DNA from: Vibrio viridaestus
GTDB lineage: Bacteria > Pseudomonadota > Gammaproteobacteria > Enterobacterales > Vibrionaceae
Assembly: GCF_003856525.1 (NCBI RefSeq)
Contig: NZ_RJVQ01000013.1
Coordinates: 53,161-117,160, forward strand
Direction of reading: 5' to 3'
DNA: 64,000 nt
Shown here: positions 1 to 10,013 of the stretch, piece after piece
Numbering within the stretch: position 1 is the stretch's first letter
Layout: each line of letters begins with the position of its first letter
Translations under genes and position numbers: made by a program
Notes under the pieces: generated by a model
The model's database searches: none
Told to the model about the DNA's origin: nothing
The model's input: only the letters and a program-made list of their open reading frames with translations

Positions 1-116
1 CAGACAGCACAACACCGTCCAAACCACTCCATAATGCTTACTACGACTTTAACGACACGATTATCGAAACGGGTCTTTCATTATGGAAAAATCTCGTCGA
101 AGATCTGCTTAAATAA
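1..116 (+). CDS. M20 family amidohydrolase, C-terminal fragment
   Basis: The gene runs in from the left edge; only about 37 C-terminal residues are present, ending at TAA 114-116. The visible tail contains PLHNAYYDFND followed by an amphipathic helix. This closely resembles the end of the complete M20 amidohydrolase at 19488-20663 (PLHSPNYDFNDN), which supports membership of the M20D aminoacylase/hippurate hydrolase group. Such zinc peptidases cleave N-acyl or aryl amide bonds of amino acids. It is followed by a hairpin and then, 260 bp downstream, by a DUF3100 membrane-protein gene on the same strand. The substrate cannot be read from a fragment. Confidence 0.75.
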   Translation, partial: DSTTPSKPLHNAYYDFNDTIIETGLSLWKNLVEDLLK

Positions 117-119
117 CCA

Positions 120-158
120 AAACCATTGGCTGATTTAATATTAGCCAATGGTTTAATA
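120..158 (+). terminator. Hairpin after the amidohydrolase fragment
   Basis: A perfect 12-bp inverted repeat (120-131 with 143-154, arm AAACCATTGGCT) starts 4 bp after the stop codon and ends in TTT then AATAT. It is probably a Rho-independent terminator, though the T-run is short. Confidence 0.6.
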
Positions 159-377
159 TCAATACCTTATCTAAACTCCCCTCATACCCTTTTGCTTTAC
201 GTTACACCCCATTACACAACCAAACACAATAAAATATTGATTTTAATGGAAAATGAATAAAATTCAGTGTTGCCTTTTTGGTAACGATAAAGCATTACTA
301 ATAGAACACCTTATGTGATGTAATGGTTTTGTAAACGATATGTTTCATGGATAGATAAGCTACTCAAGGAGAGTACC

Positions 378-1214
378 ATGGCGAGTAATGACTCTGTTAA
401 AGCCCTTTTAAACTGGCGCCTGCACTGTATTGTACTGGTGTCAGCTGTGATTTCCGAACTCATCGGAATTCAAAGTATCCCGATCGGAAGTGCAAAACTT
501 CTTTTTCTTCCCCTTTTCTATGCGTTTCTGATCTGCCTGTTTGTCAACCCAAACATCACAAGCTTTTCAGCCAAACTCATCAGTAAGAAGCAGGCTAAGA
601 TAGCAACGTCTGTCATTACGATTGGTATTCTACCCTTCATAGCAAAGTTTGGTACCTTGATTGGTCCAGCCCTGCCTAAAATCCTGGATTCTGGTGTAGC
701 AATGGTACTTCAGGAACTGGGTAATTTAGCCACTATGTTGATTGCTATGCCTGTGGCGGTGCTGCTATTCAAAATGGGTCGAGAGTCTATTGGCGCAACC
801 TACTCTATCGCTCGCGAGCCAAACATTGCCGTCATTTCAGATCGCTTTGGTCTAAAAAGTAGTGAAGGCGTTGGGGTTATGGGCGTCTACGTGATGGGAA
901 CAATGTTTGGTACCATTTACTTCGCACTTATCTCCGGTTTCCTCGCCTCAACAGGCTGGATAGATCCAAAAGCTCTGGCGATGGCCTGTGGTGTTGGCAG
1001 TGGCAGCATGACAGCAGCTTGCTCAGGAACATTAGCCGCAGCCTATCCCGATATTAAAGATGAAATTCTTGCCTTTGCTGGTGCCAGTAACCTACTGACT
1101 AATGCGACAGGTCTCTATGTAGCAATCTTCGTCGCCCTTCCATTTGCGGAATGGTATTACAAACGATTAAGTGCGGTAAGAGGCTCAGCTACCAGCACAA
1201 CGAATACGATTTAA
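378..1214 (+). CDS. DUF3100 family membrane protein
   Basis: This is a 278-residue polytopic membrane protein with about seven hydrophobic segments. It matches the DUF3100 family by pattern, including the glycine/serine-rich GSGSMTAACSGTLAAAYPD region near residues 215-235 and a GASNLLTNATGLY stretch close to the C-terminus. The start is supported by an AAGGAG ribosome site (366-371) with good spacing. The family has no established biochemical role known to me. Its position downstream of an M20 amidohydrolase and immediately upstream of a second small membrane protein (7-bp gap) suggests a two-subunit carrier for the substrate or product of the hydrolase. That role is inference from neighbours only. 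Confidence 0.7.
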   Translation: MASNDSVKALLNWRLHCIVLVSAVISELIGIQSIPIGSAKLLFLPLFYAFLICLFVNPNITSFSAKLISKKQAKIATSVITIGILPFIAKFGTLIGPALPKILDSGVAMVLQELGNLATMLIAMPVAVLLFKMGRESIGATYSIAREPNIAVISDRFGLKSSEGVGVMGVYVMGTMFGTIYFALISGFLASTGWIDPKALAMACGVGSGSMTAACSGTLAAAYPDIKDEILAFAGASNLLTNATGLYVAIFVALPFAEWYYKRLSAVRGSATSTTNTI

Positions 1215-1221
1215 TGGAGGG

Positions 1222-1704
1222 ATGATGATGAACGTAAATGAAATGGATTTAAAAACAGAAGACGAACCAGTATTGGGCTTCAAAGAAAATATTATCTTAA
1301 CAGTGATCTTTTGTGGTATCGCTCTAATGAGTAATTGGGCAGGAAGTGGTAACAGTTTTATCACAGCCTTACCGGGCATGGCGATTTTATTTGTCATGAT
1401 ACTTATCGGTATGACGCTGAAGAAATTCATCGGCGGACCGCTACCAACTGTTGCATGGGTCTCAATTGTCAGTGTGATCTGCACTCTACCAGGATTTCCG
1501 TTTTCAGACGCTATGCTAGAACAGCTTAAAACGCTTAGCTTCCTATCACTTGCGACCCCTGTTCTTGCTTATGCAGCGATGGCAGTAACCAATATGGAAG
1601 TCAACCTGTTCAAGCAATCAGGCATTAAAATTGCCATAGTTTCTCTCCTTGTTTTTACAGGAACATATGTCGGCTCTGCATTAGTGGCCGAAGCGTTTCT
1701 GTGA
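1222..1704 (+). CDS. Small membrane partner of the DUF3100 protein
   Basis: This 160-residue protein has about five predicted membrane segments and a short charged N-terminus (MKTEDEP-like acidic stretch before the first helix). It begins 7 bp after the DUF3100 stop behind a GGAGGG ribosome site. Three consecutive ATG codons (1222-1230) make the exact start uncertain by one or two residues. The tight spacing argues for a single transcription unit and probably a shared complex. A terminator follows at 1735. I do not recognise a named function; its size and helix count are compatible with half of a secondary transporter. Confidence 0.65.
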   Translation: MMMNVNEMDLKTEDEPVLGFKENIILTVIFCGIALMSNWAGSGNSFITALPGMAILFVMILIGMTLKKFIGGPLPTVAWVSIVSVICTLPGFPFSDAMLEQLKTLSFLSLATPVLAYAAMAVTNMEVNLFKQSGIKIAIVSLLVFTGTYVGSALVAEAFL

Positions 1705-1734
1705 TGTAACGGTGTTTGTTTGTATCCTCCCCGT

Positions 1735-1766
1735 AATAAAAAAGAGACCTGATGGTCTCTTTTCAT
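1735..1766. terminator. Bidirectional terminator between DUF3100 operon and yhhQ
   Basis: A perfect 9-bp stem AAAGAGACC/GGTCTCTTT (1741-1749, 1754-1762) with loop TGAT has A-rich and T-rich flanks on both sides. It serves two convergent genes. Confidence 0.85.
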
Positions 1767-1768
1767 TT

Positions 1769-2440
1769 TTAGGCGTTGATCCCAGCAATTTTTAATCCCG
1801 GATTGACTGCCGTTAGTTTACGTACCAAGAAATTCAATAGAAGCCCATACATCGGAACAAACAGACCAAGACTGATCAGTAGTTTGAATCCATAATCCAC
1901 CGTTGCGATTTCAGTCCAGTGCGCCGCCATAAAGGGATCTGGACTTTGATAAAACGCAATACCGAAAAAAGCGACAGTATCAAACGCATTACCAAACACG
2001 GTCGATGCTGCAGGAGCTATCCACCACTGACGTAACTGACGCAGACGGTTAAATACGTGAACATCAAGAATCTGACCTAGCAGGTATCCCATAAAACTGG
2101 CCGCAGCAATACGAAAAACAAATACATTAAATTCGCTTAGCGGTACGATTCCCTGATATGTGCCCTGATAAAAAATAACCGACAAGACATAAGAGACGAG
2201 CAAAGAAGGAACCATCACCATAAAGATAATTTTCCTTGCTAATGCAGAACCAAAAATTCGCACGGTTAAATCCGTAGCTAAGAAAATAAAGGGAAACGTA
2301 AAGGCACCCCAGGTAGTATGAAACCCAAAGATGGTAAACGGGATCTGTACTAGATAATTGCTGGATGCGATAACCAATAGGTGGAATAGAACCAGATAAG
2401 AAAGGGCTTTGCGCTGCTGAGCAGGAGTAAATTGACTCAT
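1769..2440 (-). CDS. yhhQ: Queuosine precursor transporter YhhQ
   Basis: This 223-residue inner-membrane protein belongs to the YhhQ/VUT-1 family, which imports 7-cyano-7-deazaguanine or 7-aminomethyl-7-deazaguanine for queuosine modification of tRNA. Family traits visible are about six membrane helices, the ATDLTVRIFG motif near residue 55, the FGNAFDTVAFFGIAF motif near residues 148-162 and the usual length of about 220. The start ATG is preceded on the minus strand by a weak AAAAGGT ribosome site. No preQ1 riboswitch was recognised upstream. It is monocistronic and convergent with the DUF3100 pair. Confidence 0.9.
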   Translation of the reverse strand: MSQFTPAQQRKALSYLVLFHLLVIASSNYLVQIPFTIFGFHTTWGAFTFPFIFLATDLTVRIFGSALARKIIFMVMVPSLLVSYVLSVIFYQGTYQGIVPLSEFNVFVFRIAAASFMGYLLGQILDVHVFNRLRQLRQWWIAPAASTVFGNAFDTVAFFGIAFYQSPDPFMAAHWTEIATVDYGFKLLISLGLFVPMYGLLLNFLVRKLTAVNPGLKIAGINA

Positions 2441-3365
<925 letters not shown>

Positions 3366-3387
3366 TCAGAAATCTGTAGATTTATGT

Positions 3388-3430
3388 AAAGTATACAGCT
3401 AGCCTAGCATTGTCTTAAGTTGTATACTTT
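3388..3430. repeat. Long inverted repeat between gmk and rpoZ
   Basis: Perfect 10-bp arms AAAGTATACA (3388-3397) and TGTATACTTT (3421-3430) are separated by 23 nt. Each arm contains the palindrome GTATAC. It could be an RNA stem-loop in the gmk-rpoZ transcript or paired protein sites. No T-run follows, so it is not a standard terminator. Confidence 0.6.
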
Positions 3431-3471
3431 ATCGTCACCCGTTGTAATTAATTTTATTTATTGGAGTTCTC

Positions 3472-3744
3472 ATGGCACGCGTAACTGTTCAAGACGCTGT
3501 TGAAAAAATTGGCAACCGTTTCGACTTAGTTCTTATTTCGGCTCGCCGCGCTCGTCAGATGCAAACTGGCGGTAAAGATTCACTAGTGCCGGAAGAGAAC
3601 GATAAGCCAACCGTTATCGCTCTACGCGAGATCGAAGAAGGCCTTATCACTAAAGAAGTACTTGATGCACGTGAGCGTCAGGAACAACAGGAACAAGAAG
3701 CTGCAGAACTAGCAGCAGTAAGCAGTATCGCTCACAACCGTTAA
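3472..3744 (+). CDS. rpoZ: RNA polymerase omega subunit
   Basis: Omega binds the beta-prime subunit, helps assemble RNA polymerase and forms part of a (p)ppGpp binding site in proteobacteria. The 90-residue protein begins [20 protein letters not shown] and carries the [10 protein letters not shown] and [15 protein letters not shown] segments that define the family. A TTGGAG ribosome site lies 9 bp before the ATG. It sits 106 bp after gmk and 39 bp before spoT, and is probably co-transcribed with both. Confidence 0.98.
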   Translation: MARVTVQDAVEKIGNRFDLVLISARRARQMQTGGKDSLVPEENDKPTVIALREIEEGLITKEVLDARERQEQQEQEAAELAAVSSIAHNR

Positions 3745-3783
3745 TAGTGAGCAAAGAGTCACACAACATCACGGGCCTATAAT

Positions 3784-5904
3784 TTGTATCTATTTGATAG
3801 CCTCAAAGACGTTGCCCAGGAATACTTGTCAGAGCCTCAAATTGAGGCTCTGCGTCACTCTTATGTGGTAGCGAGAGATGCCCACGAAGGGCAAACCCGT
3901 TCAAGCGGCGAACCTTATATTATCCACCCGGTCGCTGTCGCCAGAATTCTGGCTGAAATGCGCCTAGACCTTGAAACCCTTCAGGCCGCACTTCTCCACG
4001 ATGTCATTGAAGATACCGAAGTCACGAAAGAAGAACTTGAAACCAAATTTGGCACGGCTGTTGCCGAACTTGTGGACGGTGTTTCTAAGCTAGATAAACT
4101 GAAGTTTCGAGACCGCAAAGAAGCTCAGGCAGAAAACTTTCGTAAGATGATTCTGGCTATGGTTCAGGATATTCGCGTTATTCTGATAAAACTGGCTGAC
4201 CGTACTCATAATATGCGAACACTGGGCGCACTTCGTCCGGATAAGCGCCGCCGAATCGCTCGTGAGACTCTGGAAATATTTGCCCCCCTTGCCCATCGTC
4301 TAGGTATTCATAACATCAAAACTGAGCTTGAAGAGCTGGGTTTTGAAGCTCTCTATCCTAATCGGTATCGCGTATTAAAGAATGTAGTTAAGTCTGCGCG
4401 TGGTAACCGCAAAGAGATGATTCAGCGAATTCACAGCGAAATTGAAGGTCGATTACGCGATTTCGGTCTCAAGGCGAAGGTAGTGGGTAGAGAAAAGAAT
4501 CTTTACTCTATTTATAAGAAGATGAAAACCAAAGAACAGCGTTTTCATACTATTATGGATATCTATGCATTTCGTATCATTGTCGATAGTGCAGATGCCT
4601 GTTATCGAGCTCTTGGACAAGTACACAGTTTGTACAAACCTCGTCCAGGTCGCATGAAAGATTATATTGCCGTTCCAAAAGCAAACGGCTATCAATCTTT
4701 GCATACATCAATGGTGGGTCCACATGGTGTCCCTGTTGAAGTACAGATTCGTACCGATGACATGGATCAAATGGCTGATAAAGGTGTCGCTGCTCACTGG
4801 TCTTATAAAGGCAACGGTGAACGTTCTGGTACCACAGCTCAGGTGAAAGCTCAGCGCTGGATGCAAAGCCTGTTAGAGCTACAACAAAGTGCGGGTAACT
4901 CTTTTGAATTTATCGAAAATGTAAAATCGGATCTGTTCCCTGATGAGATTTACGTATTCACACCAAAAGGCCGAATTGTTGAATTGCCAGCGAATGCAAC
5001 AGCTGTCGACTTTGCTTATGCAGTACACACTGATATTGGTAACACTTGTGTCGGGGCTCGAGTCGATCGCAGCCCCTATCCGCTAAGTAAAGCGTTAAAG
5101 ATCGGACAAACTGTTGAGATTATCAGTGCGCCGGGAGCTCGACCTAATGCTGCATGGCTAAACTATGTTGTTACGTCTCGAGCAAGAACGAAAATTCGCC
5201 AGGTATTGAAAACAATGCGTCGCGAAGATTCTGTGACTCTTGGCCGTCGCTTACTCAATCACGCACTTGGTGAACAATCGATTAATGATATCGACCCAAC
5301 ACTGATTCAGCAGGTTCTTACCGAGCAAAAAATGCAGTCTACGGATGATCTTCTAGCTGCTATCGGTTTGGGTGAGTTGATGAGTATTGTTATCGCCAGA
5401 CGCCTGCTGGGCAACGCTGATGAGATAACTGCCAAAGATAACAACAGCAATAAAGCAAAACGTAAGCTGCCAATCCGCGGTGCGGAAGGCATCCTACTCA
5501 ACTTTGCGAACTGTTGTCACCCAATTCCGGATGATCACATTGTGGCTCATATCTCTCCGGGGAAAGGTCTGGTTATTCACCGCGAGAGCTGTGCCAATGT
5601 TCGTGGCTATCAACGTGAACCTGAACGTTATATGGCTGTAGAATGGTCTAACGATTACGATCAGGAGTTCATTACCGAGCTCAAAGTTGACATGATGAAT
5701 AATCAAGGTGCACTGGCTGAACTGACAAACGTGATTGCTAAGACGGGATCAAACATCCACGGCCTATCGACCGAGGAGCGAGATGGACGCCTATACACAG
5801 TCACCGTACTATTAACCACTAAAGACCGTGTTCACTTAGCAGGAATCATGCGTAAAATTCGCGCTATGCCTCAATCTTTGAAGGTAAGACGTAAACGCAG
5901 TTAA
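3784..5904 (+). CDS. spoT: Bifunctional (p)ppGpp synthase/hydrolase SpoT
   Basis: SpoT hydrolyses and weakly makes (p)ppGpp. The 706 residues show the full long-RSH order: N-terminal HD hydrolase with HDVIEDT (residues 72-78), synthetase region around 230-350 with GRMKDYIAVPKANGYQSLHT, TGS domain from about 390 (YVFTPKGRIVELP), and C-terminal zinc-finger-like and ACT domains (about 560-706). An intact HD motif separates it from RelA. The start is a TTG codon giving MYLFDSLKD, which matches the N-terminus of E. coli SpoT; no strong ribosome site is seen, so expression may be low or coupled to rpoZ 39 bp upstream. Confidence 0.97.
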   Translation: MYLFDSLKDVAQEYLSEPQIEALRHSYVVARDAHEGQTRSSGEPYIIHPVAVARILAEMRLDLETLQAALLHDVIEDTEVTKEELETKFGTAVAELVDGVSKLDKLKFRDRKEAQAENFRKMILAMVQDIRVILIKLADRTHNMRTLGALRPDKRRRIARETLEIFAPLAHRLGIHNIKTELEELGFEALYPNRYRVLKNVVKSARGNRKEMIQRIHSEIEGRLRDFGLKAKVVGREKNLYSIYKKMKTKEQRFHTIMDIYAFRIIVDSADACYRALGQVHSLYKPRPGRMKDYIAVPKANGYQSLHTSMVGPHGVPVEVQIRTDDMDQMADKGVAAHWSYKGNGERSGTTAQVKAQRWMQSLLELQQSAGNSFEFIENVKSDLFPDEIYVFTPKGRIVELPANATAVDFAYAVHTDIGNTCVGARVDRSPYPLSKALKIGQTVEIISAPGARPNAAWLNYVVTSRARTKIRQVLKTMRREDSVTLGRRLLNHALGEQSINDIDPTLIQQVLTEQKMQSTDDLLAAIGLGELMSIVIARRLLGNADEITAKDNNSNKAKRKLPIRGAEGILLNFANCCHPIPDDHIVAHISPGKGLVIHRESCANVRGYQREPERYMAVEWSNDYDQEFITELKVDMMNNQGALAELTNVIAKTGSNIHGLSTEERDGRLYTVTVLLTTKDRVHLAGIMRKIRAMPQSLKVRRKRS

Positions 5905-5937
5905 CCCCTTAGCTGTTAACACTATATAAAATCCATG

Positions 5938-5972
5938 GCCCTTGATGTCGTCAGGTATCAAGGGCTTATTTT
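5938..5972 (+). terminator. Terminator after spoT
   Basis: A 9-bp stem GCCCTTGAT/ATCAAGGGC (5938-5946, 5957-5965) is followed by TTATTTTTA. It ends the gmk-rpoZ-spoT unit and implies a separate start or read-through for trmH. Confidence 0.75.
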
Positions 5973-6008
5973 TAGCTCTTAATTAGGCTGACTTAGCCCT
6001 CAATTGTT

Positions 6009-6695
6009 ATGAATATTGATCGTTACAACCGAATTCAAGAAGTTCTAAAATCAAGACAACCTGACCTCACTCTTTGCCTGGAAGAGGTTCACAAACCAAA
6101 CAATGTCTCAGCGATTATTCGCACTGCAGATGCCACCGGTGTAAGTAAAATCCATGCGGTTTGGCCAACTGACAATATGAGAACACTTACCCACACATCC
6201 GCTGGCGCTCGTAACTGGGTTGAAGTGGATACTCATCAGAATATTGATGATGCCATCGGTCAGCTTAAGCAACAGAACATGCAAATCTTGGTTACCAATC
6301 TATCGGAAACTGCGGTCGACTTTCGACAAATTGATTACACCAAGCCAACGGCGATTATTCTGGGCAGTGAAAAAGTAGGAATATCCAAACGAGCTCTTGA
6401 ACTGGCAGACCAAGATATTGTAATTCCTATGGTTGGTATGGTTCAGTCTCTTAACGTTTCGGTTGCGAGTGCACTTATTCTCTATGAAGCGCAAAGACAA
6501 CGTCAGCTTGCAGGAATGTATGACAGAGATGAAAGTCCGTTACCGCAAGATCTGATTGATCGAATTTTATTTGAGCGCGGCCATCCAGTTTTAGCCAAAG
6601 TTGCAAAGAAGAAAAAATTGCCCTATCCAGAGCTTGATGACCAAGGGCAAATCGTAGCAGACGAAGCATGGTGGGCTGCGATGCAGGCCAAATAA
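6009..6695 (+). CDS. trmH: tRNA (Gm18) 2'-O-methyltransferase TrmH
   Basis: TrmH (SpoU) methylates the ribose of G18 in tRNA with S-adenosylmethionine. The 228-residue SPOUT protein has motif 1 near NVSAIIRTADATG, motif 2 ILGSEKVGIS (about 117-126) and the trefoil-knot motif 3 IPMVGMVQSLNVSVASALILYEA (split here by description; about 140-162). It closely follows E. coli TrmH, including the C-terminal AKVAKKKKLPYP tail. No clear ribosome site precedes the ATG. It lies between spoT and recG, as in E. coli. Confidence 0.96.
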   Translation: MNIDRYNRIQEVLKSRQPDLTLCLEEVHKPNNVSAIIRTADATGVSKIHAVWPTDNMRTLTHTSAGARNWVEVDTHQNIDDAIGQLKQQNMQILVTNLSETAVDFRQIDYTKPTAIILGSEKVGISKRALELADQDIVIPMVGMVQSLNVSVASALILYEAQRQRQLAGMYDRDESPLPQDLIDRILFERGHPVLAKVAKKKKLPYPELDDQGQIVADEAWWAAMQAK

Positions 6696-6770
6696 CTGGC
6701 AAAAAACCTGTACAAAAAAACAGTTCAATGGTTGAATACGCTTAAGTAAATCAATTGATAGAGTCCTGTT

Positions 6771-8852
6771 ATGTCAAAACTTTTATCTGCTGTTCCTCTG
6801 ACCTCTCTTAGTGGTGTAGGTGCTAAAGTAGCTGAAAAGTTAGAAAAAATAGGACTCGAAACCGTTCAGGATTTGTTATTTCATCTTCCTTTACGTTACG
6901 AAGACAGAACCCGAATCTATCCGATAATTAAACTTCATCCCGGCTTATGGGCTGCGGCTCAAGGCAAAGTGATGTCTGTCGATACCATCTTTGGCCGAAA
7001 AAAGATGCTTACCGTGAAAATCAGTGATGGTAACGGTACGCTGACCCTGCGCTTTTTCAACTTTAATGCAGGAATGAAAAACAACTTCAATGAAGGCCGT
7101 CAGGTCCACGTTTATGGTGAAATTAAACGGGGTAGCTATGGTTTGGAAATTGTTCATCCTGACTACAAATTTTTTACACCTCAGCAAGCACCGGATGTCG
7201 AAGCTAACTTAACCCCCGTTTATCCAACGACTGATGGGCTGAGACAAATTACTTTGCGTAATCTGACCGATCAAGCCATGGAGTTATTGGATAAATCTGC
7301 GATCCAAGAACTCCTTCCGAATGGACTATATGATCATCAAATGACAATGGCTGAAGCACTGCACATTATTCACCGACCACCAGCAGATATTGATTTATCG
7401 CTTTTTGATCAAGGGAGACATCCAGCTCAGCTCAGGCTGATTATCGAAGAGCTTTTGGCACAAAACCTATCGATGTTATCGGTAAGAAGCCAGGGGCAGA
7501 AAGAAAATGCCCCTCCAATTCCAGAGTCCGGTATTGACAACTACATACCCACTTTTTTGGGTAACTTACCCTTTTCGCCTACGGGTGCCCAAAAGCGAGT
7601 TGTCGAAGAGATTAAACAAGATTTAGCCAAATCCCATCCTATGATGAGGTTAGTTCAGGGGGATGTGGGTTCAGGTAAAACATTAGTGGCCGCACTAGCC
7701 GCACTGTCTGTCATAGAAAACGGTTATCAAGTCGCCCTGATGGCACCAACTGAATTGCTGGCTGAACAACATGCCAACAACTTCGCTAATTGGCTAGAAC
7801 CATTGGGATTAAAAGTTGGCTGGCTAGCGGGCAAGCTCAAAGGCAAAGCTCGTGATACTGCATTAGAAAGTATTGCTAGTGGAGATGCGCATATTGTGGT
7901 CGGTACCCACGCACTTTTTCAGGAGCAAGTTGAATTCGCCAAGCTTGCTTTAGTCATCATTGATGAGCAGCATCGTTTTGGTGTTCATCAGCGATTAGAG
8001 CTGAGAGAAAAAGGGGCTAAAAATGGCTGGTATCCCCATCAATTGATTATGACAGCCACTCCGATCCCTCGCACCTTAGCCATGACCGCGTACGCCGATT
8101 TAGAGACATCGGTCATTGATGAGCTTCCACCAGGGAGAACCCCGATCCAAACCGTTGCCATCCCCGATACGAAAAGAGACGACATCATCAAGCGTATCCA
8201 TGATGCCTGTCTGGAAGGAAAGCAAGCTTATTGGGTCTGTACGCTGATCGACGAATCGGAAGTGTTGGAAGCTCAGGCGGCGGAAGAGATCTGTCAGGAA
8301 CTGCAACGAAAGCTTCCGGATATAAAAATTGGTTTAGTTCACGGCAGAATGAAGGCGACAGAGAAGCAATCAGTCATGCAGCAATTCAAAAATAATGAAT
8401 TGAATTTACTCGTCGCTACAACGGTTATCGAAGTTGGTGTGGATGTCCCCAACGCAAGCCTAATGATCATAGAGAACCCAGAGCGTCTGGGCTTAGCACA
8501 GTTACATCAGTTAAGAGGGCGCGTAGGCCGTGGGTCTGTCGCAAGTCATTGTGTCCTTTTATACCACCCACCACTATCTAGGACAGCACAGAAACGACTA
8601 GGTGTAATGCGTGAAAGTAACGATGGTTTTGTAATAGCGCAGCGAGACCTAGAAATTCGGGGGCCAGGTGAGTTACTGGGCACCAAACAAACCGGATTAG
8701 CCGACTTTAAAATTGCTGATTTAGTCAGAGACCAGCGACTTATTCCTGAGGTCCAGAATATTGCCAGACACCTGCATGAACAATATCCACAAAATGCAAA
8801 AGCGATAATAGACCGTTGGTTAGGTGAAAGAGATATTTACTCGAAAGCATAA
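6771..8852 (+). CDS. recG: ATP-dependent DNA helicase RecG
   Basis: RecG remodels stalled replication forks and Holliday junctions. The 693-residue protein has an N-terminal wedge/OB domain (about 50-150), the helicase core with Walker A GDVGSGKT near residue 297-304, a DEQH box (IIDEQHRFG near 398), the TATPIPRT motif III, and motif VI in LRGRVGRG. Length matches the family. It is 75 bp downstream of trmH and converges with a diguanylate cyclase gene only 10 bp beyond its stop, with no obvious terminator between them. Confidence 0.98.
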   Translation: MSKLLSAVPLTSLSGVGAKVAEKLEKIGLETVQDLLFHLPLRYEDRTRIYPIIKLHPGLWAAAQGKVMSVDTIFGRKKMLTVKISDGNGTLTLRFFNFNAGMKNNFNEGRQVHVYGEIKRGSYGLEIVHPDYKFFTPQQAPDVEANLTPVYPTTDGLRQITLRNLTDQAMELLDKSAIQELLPNGLYDHQMTMAEALHIIHRPPADIDLSLFDQGRHPAQLRLIIEELLAQNLSMLSVRSQGQKENAPPIPESGIDNYIPTFLGNLPFSPTGAQKRVVEEIKQDLAKSHPMMRLVQGDVGSGKTLVAALAALSVIENGYQVALMAPTELLAEQHANNFANWLEPLGLKVGWLAGKLKGKARDTALESIASGDAHIVVGTHALFQEQVEFAKLALVIIDEQHRFGVHQRLELREKGAKNGWYPHQLIMTATPIPRTLAMTAYADLETSVIDELPPGRTPIQTVAIPDTKRDDIIKRIHDACLEGKQAYWVCTLIDESEVLEAQAAEEICQELQRKLPDIKIGLVHGRMKATEKQSVMQQFKNNELNLLVATTVIEVGVDVPNASLMIIENPERLGLAQLHQLRGRVGRGSVASHCVLLYHPPLSRTAQKRLGVMRESNDGFVIAQRDLEIRGPGELLGTKQTGLADFKIADLVRDQRLIPEVQNIARHLHEQYPQNAKAIIDRWLGERDIYSKA

Positions 8853-8862
8853 GACAAGAGAG

Positions 8863-9813
8863 TTATGGGTGAACATTGACGGTCAGTTGATTCTTGCCCG
8901 ATCTTTTAGACGCATACATGGCGTTATCAGCTCGACGCAATACCGATGATTCGTCATTATCATCCGTAAGAAACATTGAAATACCAAGGCTTATCGTAAC
9001 ACCAATATGCTCATCCTGCCCGGTATCACATTGGGTTTCATAAATAGTACGACGCAGCCTTTCAGCGATTAATGAGGCTTGTTCTAATCCTGTATGAGGC
9101 AAAATAATCGCAAACTCCTCCCCACCAATTCGCCCTATAATGTCACACTCTCTAAGCTCTTCACTACAGATTGCTGTCACATGCTGAATGACACGATCCC
9201 CGACTAAATGGCCATACTGGTCGTTAAACATTTTAAAATCGTCAATATCTAACATGATCACACTCGTGTCGTGCTTGTAACGTTTAAATTGACAGAACAT
9301 GTCGGATAGATATTTTAAAAAGCGGCGGCGATTATAAATACCAGTAAGATCATCACGTTCAACAAGAAGCTTAATTTCATTTTCTAATTTAACTCGTTGC
9401 GTGATATCTCGAGCATTCCATACAATGATGGGTTGTTCAATGGTATCAATAAGGTAAGGCGTTATCCTCCCTTCAAACCAATAGTGACCGTCAGCCAAAT
9501 CGGTCGGTGCAAGAATATAAATTTCTTTAGGTTCTAGACAATAGCTTAGATACTGAGTGCTATTGGTCTCGAGAGCGCGTTGAATCGTATCACTGATAAT
9601 AGCTGAGAACCGCTGAGAATACGCCTCACTATAGTGCTTACCTATCATTCCGTCATAATCTAGCTCGAACATCCGTTCTTTGCCTGCGAATGCAGCAATG
9701 ATGTAGCCAGACGCAGTAGCAACATAAATGGCATCAGGGCTATTGCTCACGATTGCATTGAGCATCTCCAACTCAATCATTTCGCGCAGTGAAGAGGTTT
9801 CCGCCGTAACCAC
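8863..9813 (-). CDS. PAS-GGDEF diguanylate cyclase
   Basis: This 316-residue soluble protein should make cyclic di-GMP from two GTP. A PAS-like sensor domain covers about residues 15-140, followed by a short coiled helix and a GGDEF domain (about 150-310). The active-site loop is GGEEF (230-234), a catalytically competent variant, and the inhibitory I-site RECD (221-224) lies five residues upstream, so product inhibition is expected. There are no membrane segments. The gene converges with recG and is divergent from the MerR gene. The ligand of the PAS domain is unknown. Confidence 0.92.
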   Translation of the reverse strand: MVTAETSSLREMIELEMLNAIVSNSPDAIYVATASGYIIAAFAGKERMFELDYDGMIGKHYSEAYSQRFSAIISDTIQRALETNSTQYLSYCLEPKEIYILAPTDLADGHYWFEGRITPYLIDTIEQPIIVWNARDITQRVKLENEIKLLVERDDLTGIYNRRRFLKYLSDMFCQFKRYKHDTSVIMLDIDDFKMFNDQYGHLVGDRVIQHVTAICSEELRECDIIGRIGGEEFAIILPHTGLEQASLIAERLRRTIYETQCDTGQDEHIGVTISLGISMFLTDDNDESSVLRRADNAMYASKRSGKNQLTVNVHP

Positions 9814-9944
9814 GTTATTATGTACCCTCAGTCAGTCATGATATGCCAATAACATCATATTCCTTCTGTAATTATTTAACACGAATTTTGGTTTCATTAT
9901 TTGAATAACACACGACAATTGAACATATTGACTCAGTGGTTCTA

Positions 9945-9978
9945 CACTTTAACAACCTAAAGTGAACCATGGTATAGT
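9945..9978 (+). promoter_or_regulatory. Candidate merR promoter with inverted repeat
   Basis: A perfect inverted repeat CACTTTA-6-TAAAGTG (9945-9964) overlaps a likely -35 region (TTTAAC, 9948-9953), which is 19 bp from a -10-like TATAGT (9973-9978). The layout resembles an autoregulated MerR-family promoter. The diguanylate cyclase gene on the other strand shares this 200-bp gap. Confidence 0.4.
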
Positions 9979-10013
9979 CTGTCACTATTGTTTAGGTAAA
10001 CCATGAATTCACT

